The notes under the pieces were generated by a model. That model did no database searches. It was not told the DNA's origin and saw only the letters and a program-made list of their open reading frames with translations. 5,474 bases of DNA, taken from contig JAXDMN010000166.1 of the NCBI GenBank assembly GCA_034666045.1, positions 1-5,474 of the forward strand. The letters run 5' to 3'. The translations under genes were made by a program, and so were the position numbers. Of this stretch, positions 5,227-5,474 are shown piece by piece; position 1 is the stretch's first letter; every line of letters begins with the position of its first letter. This DNA is from JAICTV01 sp034666045 (GTDB lineage Bacteria > Planctomycetota > Phycisphaerae > Tepidisphaerales > Tepidisphaeraceae).

Positions 5227-5474
5227 ATGGCACGAAAAAGAGCCTTCACCCTTGTCGAGCTCCTCGTTGTCATTGGTATCATCGCAATCCTCATAGGCAT
5301 CCTGCTGCCGACGCTCAGCCGTGCACGCGAAGCCGGCCGGCGCTCTGCGTGCCTGAGCAACCTGCGGCAGCTCGGGCTCGCGCTGATCGAGTACTCGGCC
5401 CGCTACAAGGGCGCATACGTGCCAATCGGTTACATGCGCTCGAGCACCGGCAATCCGGTCAAAATGCTGAACAC
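5227..5474 (+). CDS. Prepilin-type N-terminal cleavage/methylation domain protein (type II secretion pseudopilin-like), 3' end outside window
   Basis: The 82 visible residues start MARKRAFTLVELLVVIGIIA, a textbook type III (class III) signal: a short basic leader, the cleavage site before Phe7 with Ala6 replacing the usual Gly, and the conserved Glu at +5 of the mature protein (Glu11). The hydrophobic helix (about 8-28) then continues to LLPTLSRAREAGRR and CLSNLRQLGLALIEY, the pattern of the large prepilin-like families of planctomycetes. A prepilin peptidase would cleave and methylate the N-terminus, and the protein would sit in the cytoplasmic membrane or assemble into a pseudopilus. GGAG at 5215-5218 lies 8 nt before the ATG. 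The globular domain is cut off, so its specific role is unknown. The gene belongs to a separate transcription unit from the kinase cluster and probably has no functional link to it. Confidence 0.93.
   Translation, partial: MARKRAFTLVELLVVIGIIAILIGILLPTLSRAREAGRRSACLSNLRQLGLALIEYSARYKGAYVPIGYMRSSTGNPVKMLN

Overview
The window is about 5.5 kb of GC-rich, gene-dense bacterial DNA. All real genes read on the + strand, and seven of the eight lie very close together. The best lineage clue is the pilin-like gene at the right edge. Its type III signal region followed by an LLPTLSRARE-type helix and a CLSNLRQLG segment is the pattern of the expanded prepilin-like families of Planctomycetota, and Phycisphaerae-like planctomycetes fit best. 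This is inference from sequence style, not a placement.

Layout. (1) Positions 1-380 hold the 3' end of a multi-pass membrane protein. (2) Positions 398-1462 encode a complete soluble Ser/Thr protein kinase with two zinc ribbons at its C-terminus. (3) A 98-residue protein (1491-1787) has one membrane segment and one zinc ribbon. (4) A 306-residue protein (1824-2744) has several membrane segments and a C-terminal zinc ribbon with the same cysteine spacing as gene 3. (5) A 53-residue single-span membrane protein (2750-2911) overlaps the next gene by 17 nt. (6) A 499-residue protein (2895-4394) has an unfamiliar N-terminal part, a probable winged helix, and a helical C-terminal half resembling ESCRT-III/Snf7/PspA proteins. 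A strong internal Shine-Dalgarno and ATG sit exactly at the start of that half. (7) A second helical protein of 204 residues (4481-5095) starts with almost the same N-terminal motif (M-x-x-I-D-K-I). Genes 6 and 7 are separated by an inverted repeat built from 10-bp units that ends directly at the ATG of gene 7. (8) A terminator-like hairpin and a candidate promoter follow. They separate this cluster from the truncated pilin-like gene that starts at 5227.

How the genes may work together. Short gaps, one overlap and a common strand suggest a single transcription unit running from before the window to about 5131. The cluster joins a kinase with zinc-ribbon tails, two membrane proteins carrying zinc ribbons, a tiny membrane protein, and two putative ESCRT-III-like filament proteins, one fused to a winged helix. 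My working hypothesis is a membrane-associated, kinase-controlled membrane-remodelling system. The kinase call and the zinc ribbons are secure from motifs. The ESCRT-III-like assignment is a pattern-based inference that needs profile searches or structure prediction.
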